Assembly: GCF_019703835.1 (NCBI RefSeq)
Contig: NZ_AP023054.1
Location: forward strand, 1,364,001-1,428,000
Reading direction: 5' to 3'
Length of the DNA: 64,000 nucleotides
Source: Thaumasiovibrio subtropicus
GTDB lineage: Bacteria > Pseudomonadota > Gammaproteobacteria > Enterobacterales > Vibrionaceae
The notes under the pieces are model-generated. The model was not told the DNA's origin. It ran no database searches and saw nothing but the letters and a program-made list of their open reading frames with translations. Every line of letters begins with the position of its first letter. The stretch's first letter is position 1. This document shows positions 1-9,337 of the stretch, in pieces. Both the position numbers and the translations under genes were made by a program.

Positions 1-612
1 TCCAGTTCTACTTTTATTCAGTGTGTCAGTATTGTGCGAGTGACCGATACAACAAAGCGCACCAAGTTGGCCGAGTACGCAGGTAATCAACCCTATGTTG
101 CCGAATGCGCTGAGTTTCTCGTGTTCTGCGCCGATTTTCATCGTCATCAGCAGCTTGTGCCGGATGCAAAGCTGGGCTTTACAGAGCAAACCTTGATTGG
201 CGCAGTTGATACAGCGCTGGTGGCACAAAATTGCCTGACTGCGGCCGAATCGATGGGATTAGGTGGCGTCTACATTGGGGGATTAAGAAACTCGCCTGAG
301 CAAGTGAGTGAGCTGTTAGCGTTACCGGAACACGTACTGCCGTTATTTGGACTGTGTCTGGGATATCCCGCGCAAAACCCTGAGCAAAAACCACGGTTGC
401 CACTCGCGTTGATGTTACATGAAGAGCAGTATCAAGAACTGGATCAAAAATTGCTTAGTAATTACGATGAGCACGTGGCAGCGTACTATCGTGCACGTAC
501 AAACGGCCAAGTGACCCACAGCTGGTCAGAACAGATACAAAAAACGCTGACGAAAGAAGCAAGACCCTTCATGAAAGCGTTTTTAGCCGCAAAAGGCTTT
601 AGTACGCGCTAG
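1..612 (+). CDS. nfsA: Oxygen-insensitive NADPH nitroreductase NfsA, 3' part
   Basis: The reading frame is open from base 1 and has no start in the window, so this is the C-terminal ~203 residues of a protein of about 240. The text SSSTFIQCVSIVRVTD at the left edge continues into a nitroreductase core that matches what I know of E. coli NfsA almost segment by segment (EFLVFCADF, AAESMGLGGVYIGGLRN, HVLPLFGLCLGYP, ending KGFSTR). NfsA is an FMN flavoprotein that reduces nitroaromatics and quinones with two electrons from NADPH in the cytoplasm. The GTG at 34 is an internal valine, not the start. A lipoprotein gene follows 66 bases downstream on the same strand and may be cotranscribed. Confidence 0.95.
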   Translation, partial: SSSTFIQCVSIVRVTDTTKRTKLAEYAGNQPYVAECAEFLVFCADFHRHQQLVPDAKLGFTEQTLIGAVDTALVAQNCLTAAESMGLGGVYIGGLRNSPEQVSELLALPEHVLPLFGLCLGYPAQNPEQKPRLPLALMLHEEQYQELDQKLLSNYDEHVAAYYRARTNGQVTHSWSEQIQKTLTKEARPFMKAFLAAKGFSTR

Positions 613-678
613 TTTCACATTAAAATCATGCGTTTTTTAGGCTGCACATATTTCGCGGCCTTATTCTTGGGAAGTTTA

Positions 679-1689
679 ATGAATCGAGTTTTAAAGGTGG
701 TCGTTAGTTTGGTTGTGGCTGCCTCATTGGTCGCTTGTACTTCGACCGCTACATCGACACAGCCTGAAAGGGCGCAACAAGTATTGTTATTAGACAATGC
801 AGAGCAAGTGTATCTTGAGTGGCGCGACAAGCTAGAAGATATCGAAAGCTTGTCAATCTATTCGCCAGCCACGCTGCAATCGCTAAACACCTTGTGGGCT
901 CGTGTTGAAAGCAACTACAAAGAGTTTGATGGAAAACCAGAACGTTTGCATGCGACTTCGTTCTTTGGTTCAGAGACTTACTATAGTCGCTTTCAAGCGG
1001 ACATCTCCCAGATCGAGCGTCTGTATGATGAACTCATGTCAACGCAAAAAGCGGCTGATATTGCGTTACGACCAGCCACTGAACATCTTCACTATTTGGA
1101 TGAGATAGAAGCACGCGAGTACTTTCGTAGTGAATATGATCGTCTAAAGCGTTTTTATGAGCGTCTCTATGTGATTTTTGATGAACAAGGTGAGGCGCCA
1201 GCATTAAAACAACAGAAAGAGTTTTTGATTCGCGCGCGCAGTCTGGAAGTGAAAACCATCAAGCGCATATATATCACGCCATTGGAAGATATCTCTCGAG
1301 AGCTACGTCGTCGTGATGCACGTAGTTTTGTGCCTGAGAGCTTTGCTGCTGTGGACAAAGCTATCGCTGATGCAAAAAACCTAATCGATGACGCCCCGCG
1401 CGCGTTTGAGTTGATTGATAAAGCGGTAAACGATATCTCCTTCCAGCTTGCCCATGCGACACATATGCTTGAAGCTGTGGTTCATCTGCGTGGCTTGAGT
1501 CGAGACAGTTATGAAGCCTATATCCTAGATATGGAGAAACACCTGCTTGCGCTTTCAATGGCATTAAACGGCAAAGACTATCGCAACCTTGATCTTGTTA
1601 AGCAGGTCGAGACTATCCTCACTGATATCCGTGAGCAAAACGCGCAAATCGAAGCACTTAAAAAGCAGCTCGAAGCCTTGCAGAAATAG
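679..1689 (+). CDS. Predicted lipoprotein with coiled-coil C-terminus
   Basis: 336 residues. The N-terminus is a type II signal peptide (MNRVLKVVVSLVVAASLVAC), so the mature protein should be lipidated at Cys20 and lie in the envelope. The rest is hydrophilic, mostly helical and rich in charged heptads; the end (AQIEALKKQLEALQK) is clearly coiled coil. I chose ATG 679 because GGAAG sits 6 bases upstream; an in-frame ATG at 628 would put 17 residues before the signal peptide. I do not recognise the family. It follows nfsA and is closed by a strong terminator. Confidence 0.8.
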   Translation: MNRVLKVVVSLVVAASLVACTSTATSTQPERAQQVLLLDNAEQVYLEWRDKLEDIESLSIYSPATLQSLNTLWARVESNYKEFDGKPERLHATSFFGSETYYSRFQADISQIERLYDELMSTQKAADIALRPATEHLHYLDEIEAREYFRSEYDRLKRFYERLYVIFDEQGEAPALKQQKEFLIRARSLEVKTIKRIYITPLEDISRELRRRDARSFVPESFAAVDKAIADAKNLIDDAPRAFELIDKAVNDISFQLAHATHMLEAVVHLRGLSRDSYEAYILDMEKHLLALSMALNGKDYRNLDLVKQVETILTDIREQNAQIEALKKQLEALQK

Positions 1690-1714
1690 CCTCTCTAATA
1701 AACTCGATTCAGCA

Positions 1715-1738
1715 AAGCCCCATCGATGGGGCTTTTTT
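1715..1738 (+). terminator. Rho-independent terminator after the lipoprotein gene
   Basis: AAGCCCC-ATCGA-TGGGGCTT followed by a run of T, 25 bases after the stop codon. Confidence 0.9.
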
Positions 1739-2060
1739 ATTGCATGTTTGAACGCTGTCACGAGCTATTAAGAAACCTTAGTATGGAAGTTAATTTAATT
1801 GCGAGGATTATCTTTTAAATAAAGAGGTTATTAGAAAATATCTCTAAATGGCAGTAATGTGTTTTAGGAGAATGGATTCAATTCATACCCAAACGCTTTG
1901 TAGCTAAATGAATGTCACTGTGTTTATCTATTATTTTGTCGCTGAATAAGCGGTGCTGTTATAAAGCAATGGTTCATTCATTTGATTTATATGTCAGTGC
2001 TTTCAGGGAAGATGAGCTAATGTTTGAAAAAATAGATAAAGTAATAAAAGGCATGATGTT
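1739..2060. other. AT-rich intergenic stretch
   Basis: No convincing gene or RNA seen. It must hold the promoter for the small gene at 2061. A short ATG frame at 2020-2073 may belong to that gene (see findings). Confidence 0.5.
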
Positions 2061-2420
2061 ATGTGCTTTTTGATATGGGCAGTTTTTCGTATCGGTTTGT
2101 TGAACTCTTTCGCTTACCATGGCTTTGAATACGCTATTTCTGCCGATGAACTGGCGGTATCGAGTGTAGAGGAGTTGCAGGTAAGGTTAAACGACTTCAC
2201 TTTGAACGAAGAAGAGTTATTGAAAGAGCTCAATAAAATAGACATGGACTTGAGTGGGTTCTATGAGAGTACGACAATGCAAGTTATTTTTCAGTATTCT
2301 CAAGATGAGTTTGCAGCACTGGTTATTGAGTTTGAATCCAAACATAGTCTGAAGAGCCTCGGTGGAGCGTATACCAATATAATAAACCAGATCAGTGATC
2401 ATGTATTGAAGGTTGAGTAA
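2061..2420 (+). CDS. Small hypothetical protein, possibly frameshifted at its 5' end
   Basis: 119 residues, not recognised. It starts with a hydrophobic stretch (CFLIWAVFRIGLL) followed by an acidic, helical body. The annotated ATG has AAAGG nine bases upstream. However, a separate frame from ATG 2020 encodes MFEKIDKVIKGMMLCAF and stops at 2073, exactly where the run of T at 2067-2071 would join it to the downstream frame if one more T were present. The natural protein may therefore be MFEKIDKVIKGMMLCAF joined to LIWAVFRIGLL, a signal-anchor followed by the acidic domain. Local base composition is AT-rich. Confidence 0.5.
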   Translation: MCFLIWAVFRIGLLNSFAYHGFEYAISADELAVSSVEELQVRLNDFTLNEEELLKELNKIDMDLSGFYESTTMQVIFQYSQDEFAALVIEFESKHSLKSLGGAYTNIINQISDHVLKVE

Positions 2421-2540
2421 ATGGCTTACTGGTGAAAAATATCGTTTTTCATTAGCATGAATTCTTGAGCTGTGTTTCTTTAAGTGGCGTTCATATCTAG
2501 ATTGCCATTAACGAACCAAGACTTTTCTCAATTATAAAAA

Positions 2541-2563
2541 AAAGCCTCCATCTGGAGGCTTTT
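2541..2563 (-). terminator. Terminator of sdaA
   Basis: AAAGCCTCCA-TC-TGGAGGCTTT with a T run when read on the minus strand, 20 bases beyond the sdaA stop. Confidence 0.9.
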
Positions 2564-2582
2564 AGTGATTCAAGTATCGCGA

Positions 2583-3944
2583 TTAGCAAATGACTTTAAT
2601 GGCTAGACCGCCTTGAGACGTCTCGCGGTACTTCGCATTCATGTCTTTACCGGTTTCTAGCATGGTTTCGATTACTTTATCGAGGGATACGCGTGGGTCG
2701 GATGAACGACGAAGCGCCATACGACTCGCGTTGATCGCCTTAACAGCAGCGATACCGTTACGCTCAATACAGGGTACTTGTACTTGCCCTGCGACAGGGT
2801 CACAGGTGAGGCCCAAGTTGTGTTCCATTGCGATTTCAGCTGCCATACAAACTTGCTCTGGGCTGCCGCCCATTAATTCCGCAAGACCCGCTGCCGCCAT
2901 TGAACAAGCGACACCGACCTCACCTTGACAGCCAACTTCCGCACCAGAGATAGACGCATTACGCTTGTACAGGCCACCGATAGCACCTGATGCAGCAAAG
3001 TAACGAATGTATTGTGACTCTGTCACCGGTTGAATGAACTTGTCATAGTAGGCAAGGACGGCAGGAATGATGCCACAGGCACCGTTGGTTGGCGCAGTAA
3101 CGACACGGCCACCTGCTGCGTTTTCTTCATTGACGGCAAACGCATACATGTTAACCCAGTCAACAACCGTCATCGGGTCAGTGCTTAAACGCTCTGCGGT
3201 TTCCAGTTGTTGACGTAAACTTGCGGCACGACGTGGCACGCGCAAAGGACCTGGTAGCAGGCCTTCGGTGTTCATACCACGATCCATACACTCTTGCATG
3301 GTTTGCCAAATTTTCGCGTATTGCGCTTTGATCTCGTCTTGGTTACGGAACATACGCTCATTCGCCATAACGAGAGAGCTGATTGAGATCGCGTTGTCTT
3401 TACAAAGCTCAACAAGCTCAGCCGCTGATGAAAACTCGTAAGGCACTTGTGTGGTTACTTCTTCTTCTACGCCAAAGTGCTCTTCATCAACAATAAAACC
3501 ACCACCGATCGAGTAGTATGTCTTTGAGTAGACTTTTTCGTCACCGATCCATGCGTGGATCTGCATACCATTCTCGTGCAGCTCAAGGTTGTGGCTGTGG
3601 AAATTCATTCCGCCTTCACGTGGGAAAGCGACAGTGTGTTCGTTATCACCGACAACGAGTGTTTCAGTCTCTTCAACACGTTTGATGTAACTGGGGATAC
3701 TATCGATATTAACGGTGTCTGGCAGGTTATCAGCCAAGCCCATAATGATAGCGATATCGGTGTGGTGACCTTTACCCGTTAGTGAAAGAGAGCCGTAAAC
3801 ATCGACGGTCAGTTTAGTCACAGACGTGAGTTGGTTAGAAGCACGCAAGTCATCAATGAATTCTTTACCCGCCTTCATTGGGCCTACGGTGTGAGAGCTG
3901 GAAGGACCAACACCAACTTTATAAATGTCAAAAACACTGATCAT
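2583..3944 (-). CDS. sdaA: L-serine ammonia-lyase (serine dehydratase)
   Basis: 453 residues, full length for the single-chain iron-sulfur serine dehydratases. It converts L-serine to pyruvate and ammonia in the cytoplasm. The N-terminal beta domain begins [19 protein letters not shown]. The C-terminal alpha domain carries cysteines expected to hold the [4Fe-4S] cluster, in [17 protein letters not shown] and [16 protein letters not shown], together with the [13 protein letters not shown] segment. The start has AGG eight bases upstream. It lies 237 bases downstream of the serine transporter sdaC on the same strand, so uptake and breakdown of serine are linked. An inverted repeat between the two genes could reduce readthrough. 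Confidence 0.95.
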   Translation of the reverse strand: MISVFDIYKVGVGPSSSHTVGPMKAGKEFIDDLRASNQLTSVTKLTVDVYGSLSLTGKGHHTDIAIIMGLADNLPDTVNIDSIPSYIKRVEETETLVVGDNEHTVAFPREGGMNFHSHNLELHENGMQIHAWIGDEKVYSKTYYSIGGGFIVDEEHFGVEEEVTTQVPYEFSSAAELVELCKDNAISISSLVMANERMFRNQDEIKAQYAKIWQTMQECMDRGMNTEGLLPGPLRVPRRAASLRQQLETAERLSTDPMTVVDWVNMYAFAVNEENAAGGRVVTAPTNGACGIIPAVLAYYDKFIQPVTESQYIRYFAASGAIGGLYKRNASISGAEVGCQGEVGVACSMAAAGLAELMGGSPEQVCMAAEIAMEHNLGLTCDPVAGQVQVPCIERNGIAAVKAINASRMALRRSSDPRVSLDKVIETMLETGKDMNAKYRETSQGGLAIKVIC

Positions 3945-4044
3945 GTTAGGAACCTCAGGTAGAGGGAGCAGCCGGTAATCGTGCCCGAGCTGTCTACAAC
4001 TTTATAACTCTTCCCCTATCCATGGAGAGAACGTAAAACTACAA

Positions 4045-4076
4045 AGAGCAGGGAAGAATGAGTCCGTCCCTGCTCT
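4045..4076 (-). terminator. Inverted repeat between sdaC and sdaA, probable weak terminator
   Basis: AGAGCAGGG and CCCTGCTCT form a 9-bp stem with a 14-base loop. Read on the minus strand it is followed by TTGTAGTTTT, so it may partly stop transcription between sdaC and sdaA. Confidence 0.55.
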
Positions 4077-4181
4077 TTATTTATTTTCACTATTTTACGT
4101 GACTTTGTTCGAAAGGAAACAACCGGATTCGTTTTTTCATACATTCGTCACTGTAAATCAACACTAAAATAGTGGTTTATA

Positions 4182-5435
4182 TTAGATCATGCTGTAAATT
4201 ACAGATGAAATCGCTGCAATACCACACATAACAGTGAAGATACTTACTGGCAGTGATGTACGGTATTTTGCCATTGCTGGTACTTTGTACATAGCGAACA
4301 CAGGCATGAGGAACAGGATACCGGCAATCATTGGTGCACCGATGTCTTCAATCATACCTAGGATGCTTGGGTTAATAATAGCAACAATCCAAGTAGTCAG
4401 TACGATGAAGGCAAGAGAGACTTTTTCCAGTGTCTTTACAGGGGTTTTTGAACGTGACTTTGCAAGACCAACGAGACCTTCGTGCGCACCAAGGAAGTGA
4501 CCAAAATAGCTAGAGGTAATCGCAGCGAAAGCAATCAAAGGACCCATGAAAGAGATAAGAACAGAGTCATGCACGTTTGCAAGGTAAGACAGTACGCTGA
4601 TGTTCTGTGCTTCTGCGTCAGCAAGTTGCTCAGGAGAAAGAGACAAAACAACAGAGAAGACGAAGAACATTACAAAGCCCATTAGCATGCTTGCCGCACC
4701 AAGGGTGATTTTGTCGGTCTTCTTCGATGCCTCTTCACCGTATACACGACGTTGCTCTTTCGCAAACTGGCTGATGATCGGGCTGTGGTTGAAAGAGAAC
4801 ACGATGATAGGAATCGCAAGCCATACGATGCTTGGCATTGAACCCCACTCTGGAGAAACAGACGCCATCGACATGTTCCAATCAGGAATAAGGTAAACAG
4901 ACAGGGCAAGCAAGATGAATACCAATGGGTATACCATTGCTGACGTTGCTTTCAGCATCAACTCTTTGCCGAATACCACACCCAGTGTCATTAGCGTGAT
5001 TAAACCACCAGACAGAGCCCAGCGTGGCAATGATTCCATGCCGAGTTGATTCACCATGAATGAATCTGCAGTGTTAGTGATGCCGACGCCGTAAATGAGA
5101 ACGATTGGGTAAATCGCGAAAAAGTATGCGAAGGTGATCAAGTTTGCACCGGTTTTACCGAAGTGCTCTTCAACAGTATCAGTGATATCTGCTTCAGGGT
5201 TTTTGGCCGAAAGTACAAAACGCGCTAGGCCTTTGTGAGCGAACCAAGTCATTGGCAGCGCGATAAGTGCGAGGATGACGAGAGGCCAGAAGCCGCCAGC
5301 ACCCGCTTTGATTGGAAGGAAAAGCACACCGGCACCGACAGCGGTACCAAATAGTGAGAGTGCCCAGGTGATGTCTTGATATGACCAGCCAGCTTTCTTT
5401 GCAGTCGTTGCTGCAGGCGTCGAAGTGGTTTGCAT
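4182..5435 (-). CDS. sdaC: Serine transporter, HAAAP family
   Basis: 417 residues with about 11 hydrophobic segments. It is a proton-coupled serine permease of the inner membrane in the hydroxy/aromatic amino acid permease family. Family signs are LFGTAVGAGVLFLPIKAGAG near the N-terminus and SFNHSPIISQFAKEQR in the middle. I take ATG 5435 (MQTTSTPAATTAKKAGW) because it resembles the N-terminus of known SdaC; an upstream ATG at 5486 would add 17 unusual residues. A CRP-like palindrome lies about 130 bases upstream, which fits the known catabolite control of sdaC. It is followed by sdaA. Confidence 0.92.
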   Translation of the reverse strand: MQTTSTPAATTAKKAGWSYQDITWALSLFGTAVGAGVLFLPIKAGAGGFWPLVILALIALPMTWFAHKGLARFVLSAKNPEADITDTVEEHFGKTGANLITFAYFFAIYPIVLIYGVGITNTADSFMVNQLGMESLPRWALSGGLITLMTLGVVFGKELMLKATSAMVYPLVFILLALSVYLIPDWNMSMASVSPEWGSMPSIVWLAIPIIVFSFNHSPIISQFAKEQRRVYGEEASKKTDKITLGAASMLMGFVMFFVFSVVLSLSPEQLADAEAQNISVLSYLANVHDSVLISFMGPLIAFAAITSSYFGHFLGAHEGLVGLAKSRSKTPVKTLEKVSLAFIVLTTWIVAIINPSILGMIEDIGAPMIAGILFLMPVFAMYKVPAMAKYRTSLPVSIFTVMCGIAAISSVIYSMI

Positions 5436-5558
5436 AATTGTAATACCCAGATTAATTTCAGAACGGAAAATAAGGAACAGGGGCATTCTCTCATTTTTGT
5501 AGCACGTAATATTGATCTAGATCGTAAAATGCAATTTAGTGAAACAAAACCGTGACAA

Positions 5559-5576
5559 AAGTGATCTAAATCACTT
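5559..5576 (-). promoter_or_regulatory. CRP-like binding site upstream of sdaC
   Basis: AAGTGATCTAAATCACTT is a near-perfect match to the CRP consensus core (GTGA-N6-TCAC). A second, weaker TTGATCTAGATCG lies at about 5510. It sits between sdaC and the NUDIX gene, and position favours control of sdaC. Confidence 0.65.
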
Positions 5577-5624
5577 TATTGGTGGGGTGAACAGACAGCT
5601 TTTTAACTAATACCCTTAGTTTTT

Positions 5625-6224
5625 TTAATGCCATAGCTGACAAGACAGTAACTTTAGCATCTGTGCAGTCGCCCCCCAGATAGCATATTGGGCGTATGGG
5701 ACAGAGTAGATGGTGTGGTACTTTCCTTTAACAAGAAACCTTTGTTGACGCATGTTGCTGGGGTTGAGGACGTGTTCTGCGGGGGCTTCAAACAGGTTTT
5801 CGACTTCGTTTTTGTCGATGCTAGGGACATATCTCGATGAGACTATCGATAGATAGGGCTGGATAATGAAGCCCGTCACCGTGGGGAGTTCGGGTAATTT
5901 GCCCAAGATATTTTCACGTGAACAGAGGATGCCAGTTTCTTCATGTGTTTCACGGATTGCAGTATCAATGAGATCTTGATCAAGACTTTCTTCAAAGCGC
6001 CCGCCAGGAAAGGAGACTTGTCCAGGATGGTGGCGAAGATGTTTCGCACGCTCAGTAAAAACAATGTGATAGCCTGACTCTCGTTCGACGAGACCAATCA
6101 AGACGGCCGCTTTCTTTAACGGTTTCTGATAGTTGCGTGTTGCAGCGACTCGCACTTTATGGGCTTCATCATAGACGCCAGGGGGAGTGAGAATGAATTT
6201 TTCGGGAAGTGTCAGTGTTGTCAC
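5625..6224 (-). CDS. nudL: NUDIX hydrolase, CoA pyrophosphatase type (NudL/YeaB)
   Basis: 199 residues. The NUDIX box is GGRFEESLDQDLIDTAIRET followed by HEETGI, which keeps the metal-binding glutamates. The preceding HHPGQVSFPGGR fits the UPF0035/CoA pyrophosphatase signature, so it probably cleaves coenzyme A or related dinucleotides. The start is GTG at 6224, supported by AGAGG six bases upstream; no ATG precedes it in frame. It is transcribed toward sdaC but seems an independent unit. Confidence 0.85.
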   Translation of the reverse strand: MTTLTLPEKFILTPPGVYDEAHKVRVAATRNYQKPLKKAAVLIGLVERESGYHIVFTERAKHLRHHPGQVSFPGGRFEESLDQDLIDTAIRETHEETGILCSRENILGKLPELPTVTGFIIQPYLSIVSSRYVPSIDKNEVENLFEAPAEHVLNPSNMRQQRFLVKGKYHTIYSVPYAQYAIWGATAQMLKLLSCQLWH

Positions 6225-6673
6225 GGGAAGCCTCTGCCATTTTCTCTTTTTTGTAAAGTATAACGGAAGTGCGCTATTTGACAGGAATAACCAATATTTT
6301 TCTCAATAAATCCATACTTAATTTTCGGAGATAAATAACCGCCAATCCCTTTGTATATAGGGATAGGGAAGACCTGTCTGTTATTTTTAACTATGTTTGT
6401 GTCGACTTTTTTAGACGGTTGTTCAGCGTCTATTACTTGACAGGGTAAAGAAAGTGCATGGTGTGACTTTTTTGTAGCTTAGATGTGATGGAAAGTCTGT
6501 TTTTGAAATGGGTTTTGTACTGCTGGGTAGACAAGCTTAGAAATTCTTGCTGAGCAAGCATCTTGAGGTGGTTTGAGCATAAAACTGTACGAGTTAGCAC
6601 GAATATCAATACCCATGTTTCATTGTTGTGAATAATGATAACTCCATGTTAACCATTAATATTTCGCAATATC
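6225..6673. other. Intergenic region before phnD
   Basis: Apart from a dispersed repeat at 6558-6581 no gene is visible. It is AT-rich and leads into the Pho box. Confidence 0.5.
6558..6581 (-). repeat. Copy of the CTTGAGTATA-type dispersed repeat
   Basis: GCATCTTGAGGTGGTTTGAG followed by CATA resembles the sequences at 42130 and 28721. It is a variant copy in the phnD upstream region. Confidence 0.5.
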
Positions 6674-6713
6674 TTGTCAACGGGTTGTCATTTAATCTAA
6701 ACCAAACAGTCAT
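6674..6713 (+). promoter_or_regulatory. Pho box upstream of phnD
   Basis: TTGTCAA-CGGG-TTGTCAT at 6674-6691 matches two PhoB half-sites (consensus CTGTCAT) with the proper 4-base spacer. A further CAGTCAT at 6707-6713 is in the same 11-base phase. It is followed by an A/T-rich -10-like TTAATAAAGAAT. This predicts induction of the downstream importer under phosphate starvation. Confidence 0.75.
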
Positions 6714-6763
6714 TTGATTAATAAAGAATGATTGCCGGATTCTCCAAATGAATGGAAATAAAA

Positions 6764-7714
6764 ATGGCAGTCAATCAATTCAAATTCGTATTAGGTACAG
6801 TGGTAGCACTTACTGTTTCTCATAGTGCTGTTGCGCTCGATACTCGCTATGAAGATCGCAGCGGCAATATGGTGGCTGATACACCAACAGATACATCGCA
6901 ATGGCAAGACCCATCAACCTTAATCTTCGCCTATACGCCTGTTGAAGACCCCTCTGTCTATGCTGATGTATGGAGCGAGTTTTTGGCGCATTTATCCGAG
7001 AAAACAGGTAAGAACGTCCGTTTCTTCCCCGTTCAAAATAATGCTGCGCAAATTGAAGCGATGCGATCTGGCCGCTTGCATATTGCAGGTTTTAATACGG
7101 GTTCGACGCCACTCGCGGTTAACTGCGCAGGCTTTAATCCATTTACCATTATGGCGGGTGAGGATGGTTCATTCGGCTATGAAATGGAGATTATCACCCA
7201 TCCCGCATCAGGCATTGATAATGTCGAAGACTTAAAAGGTAAAAAAGTCGCGTTTACTGCGCAGACGTCAAATTCTGGCTTTAAAGCACCTTCGGCTATT
7301 TTGGGTGCTGAATTTGGTTTAAGCGCAGACAATGATTTCTCAGCGGCATTTTCAGGTGCACATGATAATTCAATTATCGGTGTTGCCCATAAAGATTACG
7401 ATGCGGCTGCGGTGGCAAACTCTGTTTTGAAACGCATGTTAGACAGAGAAGTCGTCAAAGCGTCTGACATTAAAACCATCTATCAGTCTCAAACCTTCCC
7501 AACCACCGCTTATGGTTATGCACATAACCTTAACCCTGAGCTTCAAGCACAAATTAAAGAGGCATTTTTTAGTTTCGATTGGGCTGGCACGAAATTGCAG
7601 GAAGAGTTTGAGCGAAACGGTGAAGCGCAGTTTATTCCAATTACTTATCAAGAGCATTGGGCGGTGATCCGCACTATCGATGAAGCTAATGACGTCTCTT
7701 ACCAGTGCCGCTAA
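6764..7714 (+). CDS. phnD: Phosphonate-type ABC transporter, substrate-binding protein
   Basis: 316 residues with a signal peptide (MAVNQFKFVLGTVVALTVSH...), so it is periplasmic. It has the PhnD/PtxB pattern: a first lobe with FAYTPVEDPSVYADVW, then RSGRLHIAGFNTGS and the DLKGKKVAFTAQTSNSGFKA ligand-binding loop. It probably binds a phosphonate or another reduced phosphorus compound; the exact ligand cannot be read. ATG 6764 has TGGA eight bases upstream; ATG 6752 is four codons earlier and has poorer spacing. It is the first gene of phnD-phnC-phnE-phnE under a Pho box. Confidence 0.9.
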   Translation: MAVNQFKFVLGTVVALTVSHSAVALDTRYEDRSGNMVADTPTDTSQWQDPSTLIFAYTPVEDPSVYADVWSEFLAHLSEKTGKNVRFFPVQNNAAQIEAMRSGRLHIAGFNTGSTPLAVNCAGFNPFTIMAGEDGSFGYEMEIITHPASGIDNVEDLKGKKVAFTAQTSNSGFKAPSAILGAEFGLSADNDFSAAFSGAHDNSIIGVAHKDYDAAAVANSVLKRMLDREVVKASDIKTIYQSQTFPTTAYGYAHNLNPELQAQIKEAFFSFDWAGTKLQEEFERNGEAQFIPITYQEHWAVIRTIDEANDVSYQCR

Positions 7715-7736
7715 GGCACACTGAATTGGAATAATC

Positions 7737-8534
7737 ATGTCTACATTGCAATTAAAGAATGTGACAAAGCAGTACTCAGCGCGAGATATCGCGCTGAGTG
7801 ATGTTTCTTTGTCGGTTGAGGCTGGAGAAGTGGTTGGCCTTATCGGTCCTTCAGGTGCGGGTAAATCGACATTAATACGCTGTATTAACCGCCTCACCGA
7901 ACCTACCTCTGGTGAAATACGATTTAATGGCGAAAACCTCGTGACACTGAATCGTACGCAACTGAGGCAGTCTCGCCGAGAAATCGGGATGATCTTTCAA
8001 GAGTACGCGTTGATTGAACGTCTTACGGTAATGGAAAATGTATTATCTGGTCGATTAGGGTATGTGCCTTTCTGGCGAAGCTTGCTTCGAAAGTACCCGG
8101 GTAAAGATATTGCCAATGCTTACCGCTTGCTTGATCGTGTTGGGCTGATTGAACATGCAGATAAGCGGGCAGATGCCCTGTCAGGCGGCCAACGGCAGCG
8201 GGTAGGGATTGCTCGAGCCTTAGCGCAAAAGCCGCAGTTATTGTTGATTGATGAACCGACCGCCGCCTTGGACCCGCGTACCGCTCGCCAAGTAATGCGT
8301 TTAATTAAGGACATCTGTGCCGAGCAGCAGCTACCGGCGATCATTAACATCCACGATGTGAATTTAGCGAAGCAGTTTTTGCCACGCATTATCGGCTTGA
8401 ATGCCGGGAAGATTGTGTTTGATGGTGCTGCAGACGCGTTGGATGATCGCGTGCTGACGACTATCTATGGTGAGGAAGATTGGAATCCAACACCTGAGCA
8501 TGACGCCCCAGAATGGGTGGAGGCGATGGCCTAA
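7737..8534 (+). CDS. phnC: Phosphonate-type ABC transporter, ATP-binding protein
   Basis: 265 residues. It shows Walker A (GPSGAGKST, about residues 38-46), signature [15 protein letters not shown] and Walker [13 protein letters not shown], all intact. It powers uptake through the two PhnE subunits. Its stop overlaps the next start (TAATG at 8532-8536), which suggests translational coupling. Confidence 0.93.
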   Translation: MSTLQLKNVTKQYSARDIALSDVSLSVEAGEVVGLIGPSGAGKSTLIRCINRLTEPTSGEIRFNGENLVTLNRTQLRQSRREIGMIFQEYALIERLTVMENVLSGRLGYVPFWRSLLRKYPGKDIANAYRLLDRVGLIEHADKRADALSGGQRQRVGIARALAQKPQLLLIDEPTAALDPRTARQVMRLIKDICAEQQLPAIINIHDVNLAKQFLPRIIGLNAGKIVFDGAADALDDRVLTTIYGEEDWNPTPEHDAPEWVEAMA

Positions 8535-9328
8535 TGGAATATCCAACGCAATGGAGAAAGCCGCCCCTGATTGCAAATGCCGGACTACGTTACGGCGTAC
8601 TCTTGTTGGTGATCATTTACACCTATTTGGCAATGGGGTCGGTTGAGGTTAACTGGTCGCGGGTTTACGAGGGACTCGACCGTGGCTGGCGATTTGTACA
8701 AGCCTTCTTACAGCCAGACTTCACCAGTCGCTGGAGTAACATTTCGCAAGGGTTAATCGAGAGCTTGACCATGACGCTCACCTCTACCGTCGCTGGTGTT
8801 GTGTTGTCGATACCCTTTGCTTTGGGTAGCGCACGCAACTTGGCGCCACGATGGATCTATTTGTTCTGTCGTAGTTTCATCGCGATTGCACGTAGCTTTC
8901 AAGAAATCATTATCGCTATCTTATGCGTCGCCTTGTTTGGTTTTGGTCCCTTTGCTGGCTTTGTTACCCTGACATTTGCCACTGTTGGCTTTCTTGCCAA
9001 GTTGTTTGCCGAAGAAATTGAAGCGACGGATCCCGCCGCGTTGACCGCAATGCGTGCTACCGGAGCAGGCTGGCTGCAACAGATCAATTATGCCATTCAG
9101 CCACAAGTCTTGCCGCGCATTATCGGATTAAGCATGTATCGACTGGATATCAATTTCCGAGAATCCGCTGTGATTGGCATTGTCGGTGCTGGGGGGATTG
9201 GTGCAACGCTCAATACCGCGATGGATCGCTATGAGTACGATAGCGCGGCGGCCATTTTACTGATCATTATTGGCTTAGTGATGATTGCAGAGTTTGTCTC
9301 AAACGTCATTCGTACGCGTTTACAGTAG
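8534..9328 (+). CDS. phnE: Phosphonate-type ABC transporter, permease 1
   Basis: 264 residues with about six hydrophobic segments and a binding-protein-dependent permease motif (EEIEATDPAALTAMRATGAG, then INYAIQPQVLPRIIG). The start is ATG 8534, overlapping the phnC stop by one base, with GGAGG at 8518-8522. It would form the membrane channel together with the second PhnE. Confidence 0.9.
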   Translation: MEYPTQWRKPPLIANAGLRYGVLLLVIIYTYLAMGSVEVNWSRVYEGLDRGWRFVQAFLQPDFTSRWSNISQGLIESLTMTLTSTVAGVVLSIPFALGSARNLAPRWIYLFCRSFIAIARSFQEIIIAILCVALFGFGPFAGFVTLTFATVGFLAKLFAEEIEATDPAALTAMRATGAGWLQQINYAIQPQVLPRIIGLSMYRLDINFRESAVIGIVGAGGIGATLNTAMDRYEYDSAAAILLIIIGLVMIAEFVSNVIRTRLQ

Positions 9329-9337
9329 GAGAGGGGC

